64,000 nt of DNA from Megasphaera vaginalis (ex Bordigoni et al. 2020). Lineage in GTDB: Bacteria; Bacillota; Negativicutes; Veillonellales; Megasphaeraceae. The position numbers were made by a program, and so were the translations under genes. Positions within the stretch are counted from its first letter, which is position 1. Every line of letters begins with the position of its first letter. The stretch lies in the NCBI RefSeq assembly GCF_900240295.1, contig NZ_OEQB01000008.1, forward strand, positions 43,528 to 107,527, read 5' to 3'. The notes below the pieces were generated by a model. That model searched no databases and was not told the origin of the DNA. It saw only the letters and a list, made by a program, of their open reading frames with translations. Shown one piece after another: positions 52,747 to 61,423 of this stretch.

Positions 52747-53499
52747 ATGGATGAGATCAGAAAAATATTGGAAGCGTATAAAGCCGGCGTGTTCACGCTG
52801 GAAGAAGCCGCCGCATCACTGGCCGATGACCGAGGCGATACCTGTCATCTGGGGTTTGCCAATCTCGATTTACAGCGGCAGGAACGATGCGGATTTCCGG
52901 AAGTCGTCTATTGCGCCGGGAAGACAACGGAACAGTCGGTGAAGATATTGGCGTTTCTTATGGCGCGTTACGATAATGTTATCGGCACGCGTGCCGATCA
53001 GGCCGTTTATGAAGGGATTAAGCCGACTGTTCCCACCGCCTGCTACGACGCGACGGCTCGTATGGTGTATCAACATAAGGACCGGACGGTATTTAACGGA
53101 GAGCGGACAATTGCCGTCATTACGGCCGGAACCAGCGATATCCCCGTGGCTGAGGAGGCGGCGCTGACGGCAACGATTATGGGCAATAAAGTGGAGCGCA
53201 TTTATGACGTCGGCGTAGCCGGGCTGCATCGGTTGTTAGCACGGCGCGAGGACATTTGCCGGGCTAATGTCAATATTGTCGTCGCCGGCATGGAAGGAGC
53301 GCTGGCCAGCGTCGTCGGCGGTCTGGTCGGCAAACCTGTCATTGCCGTGCCGACAAGTATCGGTTACGGCGCCAATTTTCACGGTTTATCGGCGCTGCTG
53401 GCGATGTTGAACAGTTGTGCCGCCGGTGTTTCCGTCGTCAATATCGATAACGGATTCGGCGCCGGGAGAATGGCGGCTATGATTAACGGCATGAGGTAG
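52747..53499 (+). CDS. larB: Nickel pincer cofactor biosynthesis protein LarB
   Basis: LarB carboxylates and hydrolyses nicotinic acid adenine dinucleotide to start the nickel-pincer nucleotide of lactate racemase. The 250-residue protein contains the AIR-carboxylase-like core with VITAGTSDIPVAEEAALTA, VVAGMEGALASVVGGLVGKP and PTSIGYGANFHGLSALLAML. GAGGTGAG precedes the ATG. A larC C-terminal half follows after four bases. Confidence 0.95.
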   Translation: MDEIRKILEAYKAGVFTLEEAAASLADDRGDTCHLGFANLDLQRQERCGFPEVVYCAGKTTEQSVKILAFLMARYDNVIGTRADQAVYEGIKPTVPTACYDATARMVYQHKDRTVFNGERTIAVITAGTSDIPVAEEAALTATIMGNKVERIYDVGVAGLHRLLARREDICRANVNIVVAGMEGALASVVGGLVGKPVIAVPTSIGYGANFHGLSALLAMLNSCAAGVSVVNIDNGFGAGRMAAMINGMR

Positions 53500-53503
53500 A
53501 TCA

Positions 53504-53947
53504 ATGGAAACATTATGGCAAATGGAAGCAAACATTGACGACATGAATCCGCAGCATCTGGAGTATGTCTTTTCACGCCTGCTGGAAAGCGGCGTCAATG
53601 ATGTCTGGGCTGTACCGATGCTGATGAAGAAAGGGCGGCTGGCAGTGATGCTCGGTGTTCTCTGTAAGAAAGCGCTGCTAGAAGAAGTGGAAGCGATTAT
53701 TTTTACAGAAACGACGTCCATCGGCGTGCGGCATTTTCCGGTCGAACGAAAGGCGTGCGAGCGCTTTTTCGGTGAAGTGACGGTCGACGGGGAACGGATC
53801 GGCTGTAAGATATGTTCCCATAACGGGCGCGTCACTACTATTTCCGCTGAATATGACGATTGCCGCCGCGCTGCCGAAAAAAGCGGTAAGCCCTTGAAGG
53901 AGTGGCAGCGGCGAGCTAAGGAAGAAGCGTATAAAATTTATGGATAA
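53504..53947 (+). CDS. larC: LarC C-terminal half (LarC2) without LarC1
   Basis: The 147-residue product corresponds to the C-terminal, CTP-binding part of LarC, the nickel insertase (WQMEANIDDMNPQHLEYVFS, TSIGVRHFPVERKACER, KSGKPLKEWQRRAKEEAY). In Lactobacillus larC is split into larC1 and larC2 joined by a programmed frameshift, but here larB ends four bases upstream, leaving no room for larC1. GAGGT precedes the ATG, so it is translated on its own. larC1 must be elsewhere or absent. Confidence 0.85.
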   Translation: METLWQMEANIDDMNPQHLEYVFSRLLESGVNDVWAVPMLMKKGRLAVMLGVLCKKALLEEVEAIIFTETTSIGVRHFPVERKACERFFGEVTVDGERIGCKICSHNGRVTTISAEYDDCRRAAEKSGKPLKEWQRRAKEEAYKIYG

Positions 53948-54872
53948 AGAACTGACACGGGTAGTAAAGAAATTTAGAGAAGCACTGCCGGCAAAGGGAA
54001 TTTTCTGTGCGCAAGAAAAAGAAATCAATTACGGCTGCCAACTCATCTGCTGTAAAGGCGCGATGCGGAGTACCGTCAACTGGTATTACGGCAGAAAGGG
54101 AATTTCCGTCGTGTTGCAGGGAAACGACACGCCGTTGAAAGAAGAACTGCGGCAGTTGACGAAGGTGCTCGCCGACGGGAAAAAAGCGGCGGCTGCCGCG
54201 CCGGAAGAATTGATTCGCCCATACGATGTAAAAACCTGGATCGGCTGTGACGAGTCGGGAAAGGGGGATGTTTTCGGACCTCTGGCGGCGGCAGCTTGCC
54301 TTTTGACGGAAGAAGATGCTCTTTATTTCCAGGAAATCGGCGTTTGTGACAGCAAAACCCTGCCTGATTCCACGATTATCCGGCTGGCGGAACAGATAAA
54401 GGGCCGTCTCGGTGATCGTTGTACGCTGCGCGCCTATCCGCCGGAAGACTATAATCGGCGGTATGCCGCATTGAAAAAGGAAGGGAAAAATCTCAATCAT
54501 CTGTTGGGGTGTCTCCATGCTGAAAACATTTGTGTACTATTGTCAAAGTACGAATGTCCCTGTATAATAGTCGATAAGTTCGGTAAGGACTCTTACGTAC
54601 TGGATGCATTAGGCTGTCAGTGCGCGGGCAGGCAGGTGATACAGGTGCCTAGAGGGGAGCGGGATATTGCTGTCGCCGCGGCGTCTGTTTTGGCCAGAAG
54701 CGCGTTTATAGAAGGAATAGCCGCTTTGGAGCGAGCTTTTTCCCTGTCCTTTCCGAAAGGAGCTTGGGCCGGTATTGATGAGGCCATAAGGCTTTTTTTA
54801 CAGACCCATGAAGCAGATGATTTGCAGTATGTCGGCAAGTTGAATTTTAAAACTTTTGATTTTCTACGGTGA
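53940..54872 (+). CDS. rnhC: Ribonuclease HIII
   Basis: The 310-residue enzyme cleaves RNA in RNA-DNA hybrids. It has an N-terminal TBP-like substrate domain (about residues 1-85) and the catalytic domain with IGCDESGKGDVFGPLAAAA, GVCDSKTL and VDKFGKD. The N-terminal domain and sequence distinguish HIII from HII. It overlaps the larC2 stop by eight bases. Confidence 0.93.
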   Translation: MDKELTRVVKKFREALPAKGIFCAQEKEINYGCQLICCKGAMRSTVNWYYGRKGISVVLQGNDTPLKEELRQLTKVLADGKKAAAAAPEELIRPYDVKTWIGCDESGKGDVFGPLAAAACLLTEEDALYFQEIGVCDSKTLPDSTIIRLAEQIKGRLGDRCTLRAYPPEDYNRRYAALKKEGKNLNHLLGCLHAENICVLLSKYECPCIIVDKFGKDSYVLDALGCQCAGRQVIQVPRGERDIAVAAASVLARSAFIEGIAALERAFSLSFPKGAWAGIDEAIRLFLQTHEADDLQYVGKLNFKTFDFLR

Positions 54873-54878
54873 ACAGAC

Positions 54879-55727
54879 GTGAATCGATTAATTATCAATG
54901 CCGATGATTTCGGTATCCATGAAGAAGTGAACGAAGCCGTCCGCCTGGCACATGAGCAGGGAATCTTATCGAGTACATCGCTATTGGCGTCCGGGCGGGC
55001 TTATGAAGAGGCGGTGGCAATCGCTAAACGGTTTCCGAAGCTGGGGATCGGCATACATCTTTGTCTTGTCGGTTCCTTGCCGCCACTTTCGGATCCCGGT
55101 GAAGTGCCGTCTCTGCTTGCAGATGACGGCCTTTTTCCTGAGAGCTATGCAACGTTTATTCAAAAAGCTTATAGGGGAAAAATCAATTATGAAGAGGTTT
55201 ATCGTGAATTGGACAGACAAATGAACAAGATCATGACGTCAGGTCTGCCAATCACCCATGTTGACAGTCATCAGCATTTGCATGTACTGCCGCCGGTGTG
55301 GCGGATCGTCTGTTCGTTGATGAAAAAGTACGGTTTGCACCGCCTTCGGTTGCCGCGGGAAGCGTACTGTTTCAAGATGCTGACGGCACGTCCCGGACGC
55401 GTCTTGGGCAGAAACGGGTTGACCTTCCTCGCTGAAAAAGCGGCAAGGGATTTACCGGCCCTACGATTTTTGTCAACCGATCATTTTTGGGGCATGGTTG
55501 ACGGCGGTAATATGAACTCTGCGAATTTGGCTTATATTTTAAAACAATTACCGTTCGGTATTCACGAAATCATGATGCATCCCGGCAGGAATAAGGAACT
55601 GCTGTCCCGCCGTTACGCTTGGCACTATCATTGGGATGAAGAACTGGCTGCACTGTTGTCGCCGGCGATGAAGGAGATTTTGCAAAAAAACAGAATAATG
55701 CTGATTACGTACGGTGATTTGCCGTAG
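54879..55727 (+). CDS. ChbG/HpnK (YdjC)-family deacetylase
   Basis: The 282-residue protein has the family's metal and catalytic motifs: LIINADDFGIHEEVNEAV at the start, IGIHLCLVGSLP, and ITHVDSHQHLHVLPPVW. Members remove N-acetyl groups from chito-oligosaccharides or hopanoid sugars. GTG start six bases after rnhC. Substrate unknown; the following epimerase suggests cell-surface sugar chemistry. Confidence 0.88.
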   Translation: MNRLIINADDFGIHEEVNEAVRLAHEQGILSSTSLLASGRAYEEAVAIAKRFPKLGIGIHLCLVGSLPPLSDPGEVPSLLADDGLFPESYATFIQKAYRGKINYEEVYRELDRQMNKIMTSGLPITHVDSHQHLHVLPPVWRIVCSLMKKYGLHRLRLPREAYCFKMLTARPGRVLGRNGLTFLAEKAARDLPALRFLSTDHFWGMVDGGNMNSANLAYILKQLPFGIHEIMMHPGRNKELLSRRYAWHYHWDEELAALLSPAMKEILQKNRIMLITYGDLP

Positions 55728-55745
55728 CTTGATGGGAGGTATACG

Positions 55746-56669
55746 TTGAATATATTAGTAACCGGTGGAGCCGGATTTATCGGCTCTCACATAACTGATG
55801 CACTGATCGCAGCCGGGCATGCCGTAACCGTTGTCGATAATTTGAGCAGCGGTAAGCGGGAACATGTCCATGAACAGGCTTCCTTTTTTCCTTATGATAT
55901 CCGCGATAGGGAAAAGATGGCCGACGTATTCCGGAACGGCCGGTTTGAAGTTGTCTTCCATGAAGCGGCGCAGACGTTGGTGCCGTATTCTCTGTCTCAT
56001 CCGCAGGCCGATGCCGATCTGAATATTATGGCGCTCCTTGTTGTTTTGGATTGCTGTCGCACGTATGGCGTACGACGTATCGTCTTTTCTTCTTCCGCCG
56101 CCGTTTATGGTGATAATATGGCTGTGCCGTTGAAGGAGACGGAAGTGCCGGCGCCTACTTCTTTCTACGGGTTGACAAAGGCGACGGCAGAGTCATATTT
56201 GCAGCTTTACGAAAAGCATTTCGGCTTGTCCTACGTTATCCTCCGATATGCCAATGTCTATGGTGAACGGCAGGGGAGCAACGGTGAAGGTGGAGTCGTT
56301 TATGTTTTTGCCAAAGCGTTGGCACAGGGAAAAGACTTGACCATCTATGGAGACGGAGAACAATCGCGCGACTTTGTTTATGTCAAAGACGTGGCGCAGG
56401 CCAACGTAAAGGCATTGGAAAAAGAGGTGCCGTCCGGTATTTACAACGTCAGTACGGCGATCGAGACGACAGTTAATGCGCTCAAGGAAATTCTGATCTA
56501 TTTTTCCGGAAAAGGGGTCTCCGTTTCATATGCAGACGGCAGATCCGGCGATATTTATCGCTCGTCTCTCAGTAATGATAAGGCCAGTGAGGTCTTGCAC
56601 TGGCGCCCGGCAACGAAGCTTTTGCCGGGATTAACGGCGACTTATGCATACTTTGCCGAGGAGGAATGA
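55746..56669 (+). CDS. NAD-dependent sugar epimerase (GalE-like)
   Basis: The 307-residue extended short-chain dehydrogenase has the NAD motif VTGGAGFIGSHITDAL, FSSSAAVYGD and the catalytic YGLTK, followed by LRYANVYGERQ. UDP-glucose 4-epimerase-type activity is likely. TTG start after GGGAGGT. Confidence 0.9.
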   Translation: MNILVTGGAGFIGSHITDALIAAGHAVTVVDNLSSGKREHVHEQASFFPYDIRDREKMADVFRNGRFEVVFHEAAQTLVPYSLSHPQADADLNIMALLVVLDCCRTYGVRRIVFSSSAAVYGDNMAVPLKETEVPAPTSFYGLTKATAESYLQLYEKHFGLSYVILRYANVYGERQGSNGEGGVVYVFAKALAQGKDLTIYGDGEQSRDFVYVKDVAQANVKALEKEVPSGIYNVSTAIETTVNALKEILIYFSGKGVSVSYADGRSGDIYRSSLSNDKASEVLHWRPATKLLPGLTATYAYFAEEE

Positions 56670-56671
56670 TG

Positions 56672-57121
56672 ATGAAAGAGGATAAGGGATTAAAATTTTA
56701 TCTTGTTCGAGAAGACATTCTGCCGGAAGCGATAAAAAAAACAATCAAGGTCAAGGAGATATTGAAACATCAGCAGGCGAAGACCATTAATGAAGCCGTG
56801 CGCATCATGGATCTGAGCCGCAGCGCTTTTTATAAATACAAAGATTGTGTCTTTCCTTTTTACGACGTTACGCAAGGTAAATTAGTGACGTTGTCTATGA
56901 ATCTTTCCGATAAACCCGGGGAATTGTCACAAGTGTTAAATATGATCGCCGCCAGCAACGGCAGTATTTTAACGATCAATCAGGGGATTCCCCTGCAAGG
57001 GATGGCGAACGTCAGCATCGCCATTGAAACGAAAGATCTGCAATTGTCTGTTGAAGACCTGGTGAAGAAGTTGGAGACCTTATCGGGTGTCCGATCTGTC
57101 TATGTCATTGGCCAAGCATAA
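56672..57121 (+). CDS. pheB: ACT domain protein PheB (UPF0735)
   Basis: The 149-residue protein has a short N-terminal helix-turn region (LPEAIKKTIKVKEILK, INEAVRIMDLSRSAFYKYKD) and a C-terminal ACT domain (DKPGELSQVLNMIAASNGSI). PheB precedes hom in many Firmicutes. Three ATG codons in a row (56666, 56669, 56672) are possible; GAGGAGG best fits the third. Confidence 0.92.
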   Translation: MKEDKGLKFYLVREDILPEAIKKTIKVKEILKHQQAKTINEAVRIMDLSRSAFYKYKDCVFPFYDVTQGKLVTLSMNLSDKPGELSQVLNMIAASNGSILTINQGIPLQGMANVSIAIETKDLQLSVEDLVKKLETLSGVRSVYVIGQA

Positions 57122-57135
57122 GGGGAGGAAAGAGA

Positions 57136-58422
57136 ATGAAAACAGTATCTATTGCTTTATTGGGATGCGGCACTGTCGGCAAAGGCGTTATCGATCTGTT
57201 GGAAATGAACGGCAGCATTATTGAAGAGCAACTGAATACGCATTTGCATATCAAGTGGGTTCTTGTGCGTGATCTGGAAAAGTATCGGGAAATGAACTTG
57301 CCTCCATCGATTACGTTGACGACGGATTTCCAGGATATTGTCAGCGATCCTGAAGTCGAAATCGTCGCTGAAGTTATGGGCAGCGCAGATTTCGCCAAAG
57401 GATGCATCGAACAGTGTTTTACCTGCGGCAAGAGCGTCGTCAGCGCCAATAAGGATCTGATTGCCGACTATGGAATACCGTTGCTCAAGTTGTCACAAGA
57501 AAATGACGTCGATTTTCAATTTGAAGCGAGCGTTGCCGGCGGTATTCCGATTATCCGCTCGATGCACTCGTCGTTGAACAGTAATGCTATTGAAACGATC
57601 ATCGGAATCATGAACGGCACGACAAATTATATTCTCAGCAATATGACCGAGCGCGGCTTGTCTTATGAAGCGGCCCTGGCGGAAGCGCAGCAGAAGGGAT
57701 ATGCCGAGGCGGATCCGACGAATGATGTCAGCGGTTATGACGCGGCTCGAAAAATAGCGATTTTAGCAACGTTGGGCTTCCATTCGGCCATTACTTTCCG
57801 CGACGTTTCCGTTGAGGGAATTGAGGCCGTAACCCAGGATGATATCGTTCATGCCACCGAAATGGGGTATGTTATCAAGCTGTTGGCGATTGCGTCACAT
57901 GATGAAGACGGTATATCGTTGAATGTCCATCCGGCCTTTATTCGCAAAGGGCATCCGCTGGCCAATGTCGGCGGCGCTTATAACGCCGTTTTCGTACGAG
58001 GCAATTGCGTCGGCGATCTGATGTATTACGGGCAAGGCGCCGGAGCGCTGCCGACGGCAAGTGCTGTCGTTAGTGATATCATGAGCGTCGTCCTGCATTA
58101 TAACTTGAGCATGACGGGCAAACGTGAATATGTATGGCATGAAACGCATATAAAATCGCCGCAAGCCAACAAGGCCCCTTATTATCTGCGCATGATCGTA
58201 GCCAACGCTCCCGGTGTATTGTCGAGCATTTCCGGCGTTTTTGCCAGGAACAACATCAGCATCCGTTCGCTTATCCAGAAGGATGAAACGACGGAAATCG
58301 CCGAAATTGTCGTGCTTATCGACAGCTCTGCCGACGGGTTGGTGCGTGAATCGCTTCAGCAAATCGCCGACCTTTCCTGTGTGCACCGCGTTGCCAGTGC
58401 TATTCGTGTAATTGAGGTGTAA
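57136..58422 (+). CDS. hom: Homoserine dehydrogenase
   Basis: The 428-residue enzyme reduces aspartate semialdehyde to homoserine. It shows the NAD(P) motif ALLGCGTVGKGVIDLL, SANKDLIADYG, the catalytic GIMNGTTNYILSNM and QKGYAEADPTNDVSGYDAARK, and a C-terminal ACT domain (NAPGVLSSISGVFARNNISI) for threonine feedback. thrB follows at once. Confidence 0.97.
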   Translation: MKTVSIALLGCGTVGKGVIDLLEMNGSIIEEQLNTHLHIKWVLVRDLEKYREMNLPPSITLTTDFQDIVSDPEVEIVAEVMGSADFAKGCIEQCFTCGKSVVSANKDLIADYGIPLLKLSQENDVDFQFEASVAGGIPIIRSMHSSLNSNAIETIIGIMNGTTNYILSNMTERGLSYEAALAEAQQKGYAEADPTNDVSGYDAARKIAILATLGFHSAITFRDVSVEGIEAVTQDDIVHATEMGYVIKLLAIASHDEDGISLNVHPAFIRKGHPLANVGGAYNAVFVRGNCVGDLMYYGQGAGALPTASAVVSDIMSVVLHYNLSMTGKREYVWHETHIKSPQANKAPYYLRMIVANAPGVLSSISGVFARNNISIRSLIQKDETTEIAEIVVLIDSSADGLVRESLQQIADLSCVHRVASAIRVIEV

Positions 58423-59340
58423 ATGATGACAAAAGAGCTGCATGTACGAATTCCTGCCACATCGGCTAACTTAGGGTCCGGATTTGACGCCATCGGGTTG
58501 GCCTTGAATCTCTATAATGATATGTATTTCACGGAGGACCCTGCAGCCGATACGATTGCAATTGAAGTTGAAGGAGAAGGTGTCGGAGAAATTTCGACGG
58601 ACTTTGATGAGAATCTCGTCGGTAAATCCATGCGTGCCGCTGCTGTTCGCAATCAGCGGGCATTGCCTCAAGGCGGTCGCCTGAGACTGGTTAACCGCAT
58701 TCCCACCAGCCGCGGTCTCGGCAGCAGTTCTGCGGCGATTGTCGGCGGTATTCTTATCGGCAACCAATTGACGGGAGGCGGGCTGTCCCGGCAAGATATA
58801 CTGACGTTAGCAACGCTTATTGAAGGACATCCCGATAACGTCGCTCCGGCGATTTGCGGCGGTCTTGCCGTATCTGTCCTGGCAGACGGAAAAACGTTAA
58901 CGAATTCGATTCCTATTGAAGAAGGGCTTTCTTTTATTACGGTCAGTCCTGAAATTTACGTTTCTACCGACATGGCTCGTAAGGCTTTGCCGAAGACGAT
59001 TGCTTATCAAAGCGCCGTTTTCAATGTCAGCCGTGTCAGCTATCTGGTATCATCATTTATCATGAAACGATATGATACGTTGCAGTACGGTCTGGAGGAC
59101 AGGCTGCACGTGCCGTATCGGCTGAAATTGATTCCCGGCGGCGCTGCCGTCCTGCAGGCCGCGTTGGCGGCGGGAGCGGCGGGAGCGACGATCAGCGGTT
59201 CGGGATCGACGCTGATTGCTTTCGCGACGGGCTGTGAGGCGGCGATAAAAGATGCTATGATCGGAGCTTTTGCCGCCCAGGGAATACGGGCTGTCGGTCA
59301 TATTTTAAAATGTGATAATACAGGTGCCGTTATCCTTTAA
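58423..59340 (+). CDS. thrB: Homoserine kinase
   Basis: ThrB phosphorylates homoserine on the way to threonine. The 305-residue GHMP kinase has RIPATSANLGSGFDAIGLAL, the ATP loop IPTSRGLGSSSAAIVGG and ATISGSGSTLIAFA. The start directly follows the hom stop; GAGGTG lies upstream and the second ATG (58426) is equally possible. thrC is not in the window. Confidence 0.96.
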   Translation: MMTKELHVRIPATSANLGSGFDAIGLALNLYNDMYFTEDPAADTIAIEVEGEGVGEISTDFDENLVGKSMRAAAVRNQRALPQGGRLRLVNRIPTSRGLGSSSAAIVGGILIGNQLTGGGLSRQDILTLATLIEGHPDNVAPAICGGLAVSVLADGKTLTNSIPIEEGLSFITVSPEIYVSTDMARKALPKTIAYQSAVFNVSRVSYLVSSFIMKRYDTLQYGLEDRLHVPYRLKLIPGGAAVLQAALAAGAAGATISGSGSTLIAFATGCEAAIKDAMIGAFAAQGIRAVGHILKCDNTGAVIL

Positions 59341-59373
59341 ACAAGTTATACGGAATTGAAGAAGGCGATAGAT

Positions 59374-60201
59374 ATGTTGCAGGATATTTCACCGCATCGT
59401 TTTTACAATCAATATCGGCCCGTACCGTTGCAAAAAGACGGGTTCATCCTGTCGTATAGAGAGCGTCAGGTGTTGGTTAAAAAGGATGGCGACAGTATTG
59501 CGTTGCCCCGCTTCGCCGATTATGCCGTTTCTTTGCCGCAGCCGTTACAATGGGCATTTCGCATCGATACTTGGCAGTTTTTTCTTTCACCTGCGGCATT
59601 ACCGGAAAAGGACGAATTTACGTATTTGCCGATTATGGAGATGCGTCATCTGGAGCCGCGCTCGCTGGCTTTTGCCGCCGTTTCCGGTCTGTCGCTGCAC
59701 AATTGGTATGAAAATCATCGGTATTGCGGGCAATGTGGCGCTCCTATGAAGCACAGTGATACGGAACGCATGGTGCATTGCGATACGTGTCATACGCTGA
59801 TCTATCCGCGTATTTGTCCGGCCGTCATCGTTGCCGTCCGCAACGGCGATTCGCTACTCGTGTCAAAATATGCCGGCAGAAGCGGCAATAAGCGGTGGGC
59901 GTTATTGGCGGGATTTGCCGAAATCGGTGAAACGATAGAAGAAACGGTACATCGGGAGGTTATGGAAGAAGTAGGGATACGCGTTAAAAATTTAACTTTT
60001 TATAAGAGTCAGCCATGGGGATTTTCCGATTCGCTTCTTTTCGGTTTTTTTTGCGATCTCGACGGTGCTGCTGCGTTAAACGTCGATCATCGAGAACTGG
60101 CCGTTGCCGAATGGCGTCTTCGGCAGGATCTGCCGAAAGATGCGGAAGCGGCTACGTTGACGATGGAAATGATCAGCCTTTTCCGGCAAGGAAAAGCATA
60201 A
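59374..60201 (+). CDS. nudC: NADH pyrophosphatase-like Nudix hydrolase
   Basis: The 275-residue protein has the NudC zinc ribbon (CGQCG and CDTC, near residues 120-145) and a Nudix box running from GFAEIGETIEETVHREVMEE into VGI. It hydrolyses NADH or removes NAD caps from RNA. ATG 59374 is eight bases after AGAAGG; the TTG at 59356 is less likely. Confidence 0.92.
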   Translation: MLQDISPHRFYNQYRPVPLQKDGFILSYRERQVLVKKDGDSIALPRFADYAVSLPQPLQWAFRIDTWQFFLSPAALPEKDEFTYLPIMEMRHLEPRSLAFAAVSGLSLHNWYENHRYCGQCGAPMKHSDTERMVHCDTCHTLIYPRICPAVIVAVRNGDSLLVSKYAGRSGNKRWALLAGFAEIGETIEETVHREVMEEVGIRVKNLTFYKSQPWGFSDSLLFGFFCDLDGAAALNVDHRELAVAEWRLRQDLPKDAEAATLTMEMISLFRQGKA

Positions 60202-60231
60202 ACAGTTAGCATAGATAATCCTAATGTTGTG

Positions 60232-60267
60232 AACAGAACAGTTTCCTGTGGTGCTGTTCTGTTTTTC
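60232..60267 (+). terminator. nudC terminator
   Basis: AACAGAACAG and CTGTTCTGTT form a perfect 10-bp stem followed by T. Confidence 0.75.
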
Positions 60268-60352
60268 TCTGTATTATTAAAGAGGAACGGCGCTGCCGTG
60301 GTGTGCGACGGCTGTTCCGCAATAAGCCGGTCAGTCCGGAGAAGGGAGTTTT

Positions 60353-61297
60353 ATGGGCTGCTTATTCAGAGCGATCCGCAATCTGTTTGTTGCGGCGCTT
60401 TTTCTCTGTCTCGTTGGCGGCGCCTATGTCGGCAATCGTACTTATGAAGCCTTTAGAGAGGCGCCGTGGGATCAGCTGTTGGGAATTGAAAATCATGGAA
60501 ACGATACCCGGTTAATCGACAGGCTGGAACGGGAAGAACAGTGGCGGCCGGTGACGGTTACCGCTGCTGACGGGCTTCGTTTGCGGGGAACGTATATTGA
60601 GAATGAGGAATATACTGCCCATACAGTAGTACTGCTGCATGGCCTTTATCAAAACCGCGGGATGTGTTTGCCCTATATTCCTATGTATAAGCAGTTGGGG
60701 TATAATATTCTCCTTGTCGATTTGCGCGGTCATGGCGAAAGCGAAGGAAGACATACGGATTGGGGATTGACGGAAACAAGCGATATGGATGCTTGGTTTG
60801 CGTGGCTGAAAGAGCAAGATCGCGCGATGCAGATCGGTCTTCACGGTGTATCGCTGGGAGCGGCGATGGCATTGCTCTACGCCGGCGAAAAAGACAATGT
60901 ACAACCGGACTTTGTCATTGCAGACAGCGCTTATGGGAATATTCCCAGTTTGGGAAGAGAAAAACTGCTTCGCTGGTCCGGTGATGAACGTCTCTTGTGG
61001 GGATATACCGTTTTGGAACCCTTTTTTCAAGGCGCCATGTTTATTCGAACAGGAAAAGTTTTGGCTGATATTGAACCGGCGCACGCCGCTCGTTCCATTC
61101 ATGTGCCGATACTTTTTTTACACGGCGAAGCGGATACCTTGGTCCCCGTACAGACGGCGTATGCTCTTTATGACTCATGCGGCAGCAATGATAAACATAT
61201 CTGGATTTTTCCCGCTTCTCCTCACGCTGCGGGGATTGAGACGGATCGTGCTGCATATGAAGAAAAAGTCATCAATTTTCTGGAAGAGCATAAATAG
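60353..61297 (+). CDS. Alpha/beta hydrolase with N-terminal membrane anchor
   Basis: The 314-residue protein has an N-terminal hydrophobic anchor (NLFVAALFLCLVGGAYVG) and a hydrolase domain with oxyanion region LLHGLYQN, DLRGHGESEG, nucleophile Ser in LHGVSLGAAMALL near residue 165, and late FLHGEADTLVPVQTA and SPHAAG giving the Asp and His. Substrate unknown; the domain should face the periplasm. AAGGGAG precedes the ATG. Confidence 0.88.
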   Translation: MGCLFRAIRNLFVAALFLCLVGGAYVGNRTYEAFREAPWDQLLGIENHGNDTRLIDRLEREEQWRPVTVTAADGLRLRGTYIENEEYTAHTVVLLHGLYQNRGMCLPYIPMYKQLGYNILLVDLRGHGESEGRHTDWGLTETSDMDAWFAWLKEQDRAMQIGLHGVSLGAAMALLYAGEKDNVQPDFVIADSAYGNIPSLGREKLLRWSGDERLLWGYTVLEPFFQGAMFIRTGKVLADIEPAHAARSIHVPILFLHGEADTLVPVQTAYALYDSCGSNDKHIWIFPASPHAAGIETDRAAYEEKVINFLEEHK

Positions 61298-61315
61298 ATT
61301 TCATGGCAGAATATC

Positions 61316-61344
61316 TTGACGCTGTTTATACATACTGTTATCAT
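61316..61344 (+). promoter_or_regulatory. nrdJ promoter
   Basis: TTGACG, 17 bases, TATCAT. The -10 is part of the palindrome GTTATCATGATAAC (61337-61350). Confidence 0.55.
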
Positions 61345-61372
61345 GATAACTGTTAGATACCATATGTTGTAT
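61337..61372 (+). promoter_or_regulatory. Candidate operator sites of nrdJ
   Basis: A perfect 14-base palindrome GTTATCATGATAAC overlaps the -10. Just after it, ATACCATATGTTGTAT (61357-61372) resembles an NrdR box (ACACWATATNTWGTGT type) at the core positions. NrdR boxes normally come in pairs, and a convincing second one is not seen. Confidence 0.35.
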
Positions 61373-61423
61373 TTAGAACGAAATGCCCCGTCAAGAAGCG
61401 ACAGGTGTTAGGGAGGAACTGGA

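Noticed and set aside
61298..61423. Cobalamin riboswitch before nrdJ
   Set aside because: The interval is too short and lacks the conserved B12-box core.
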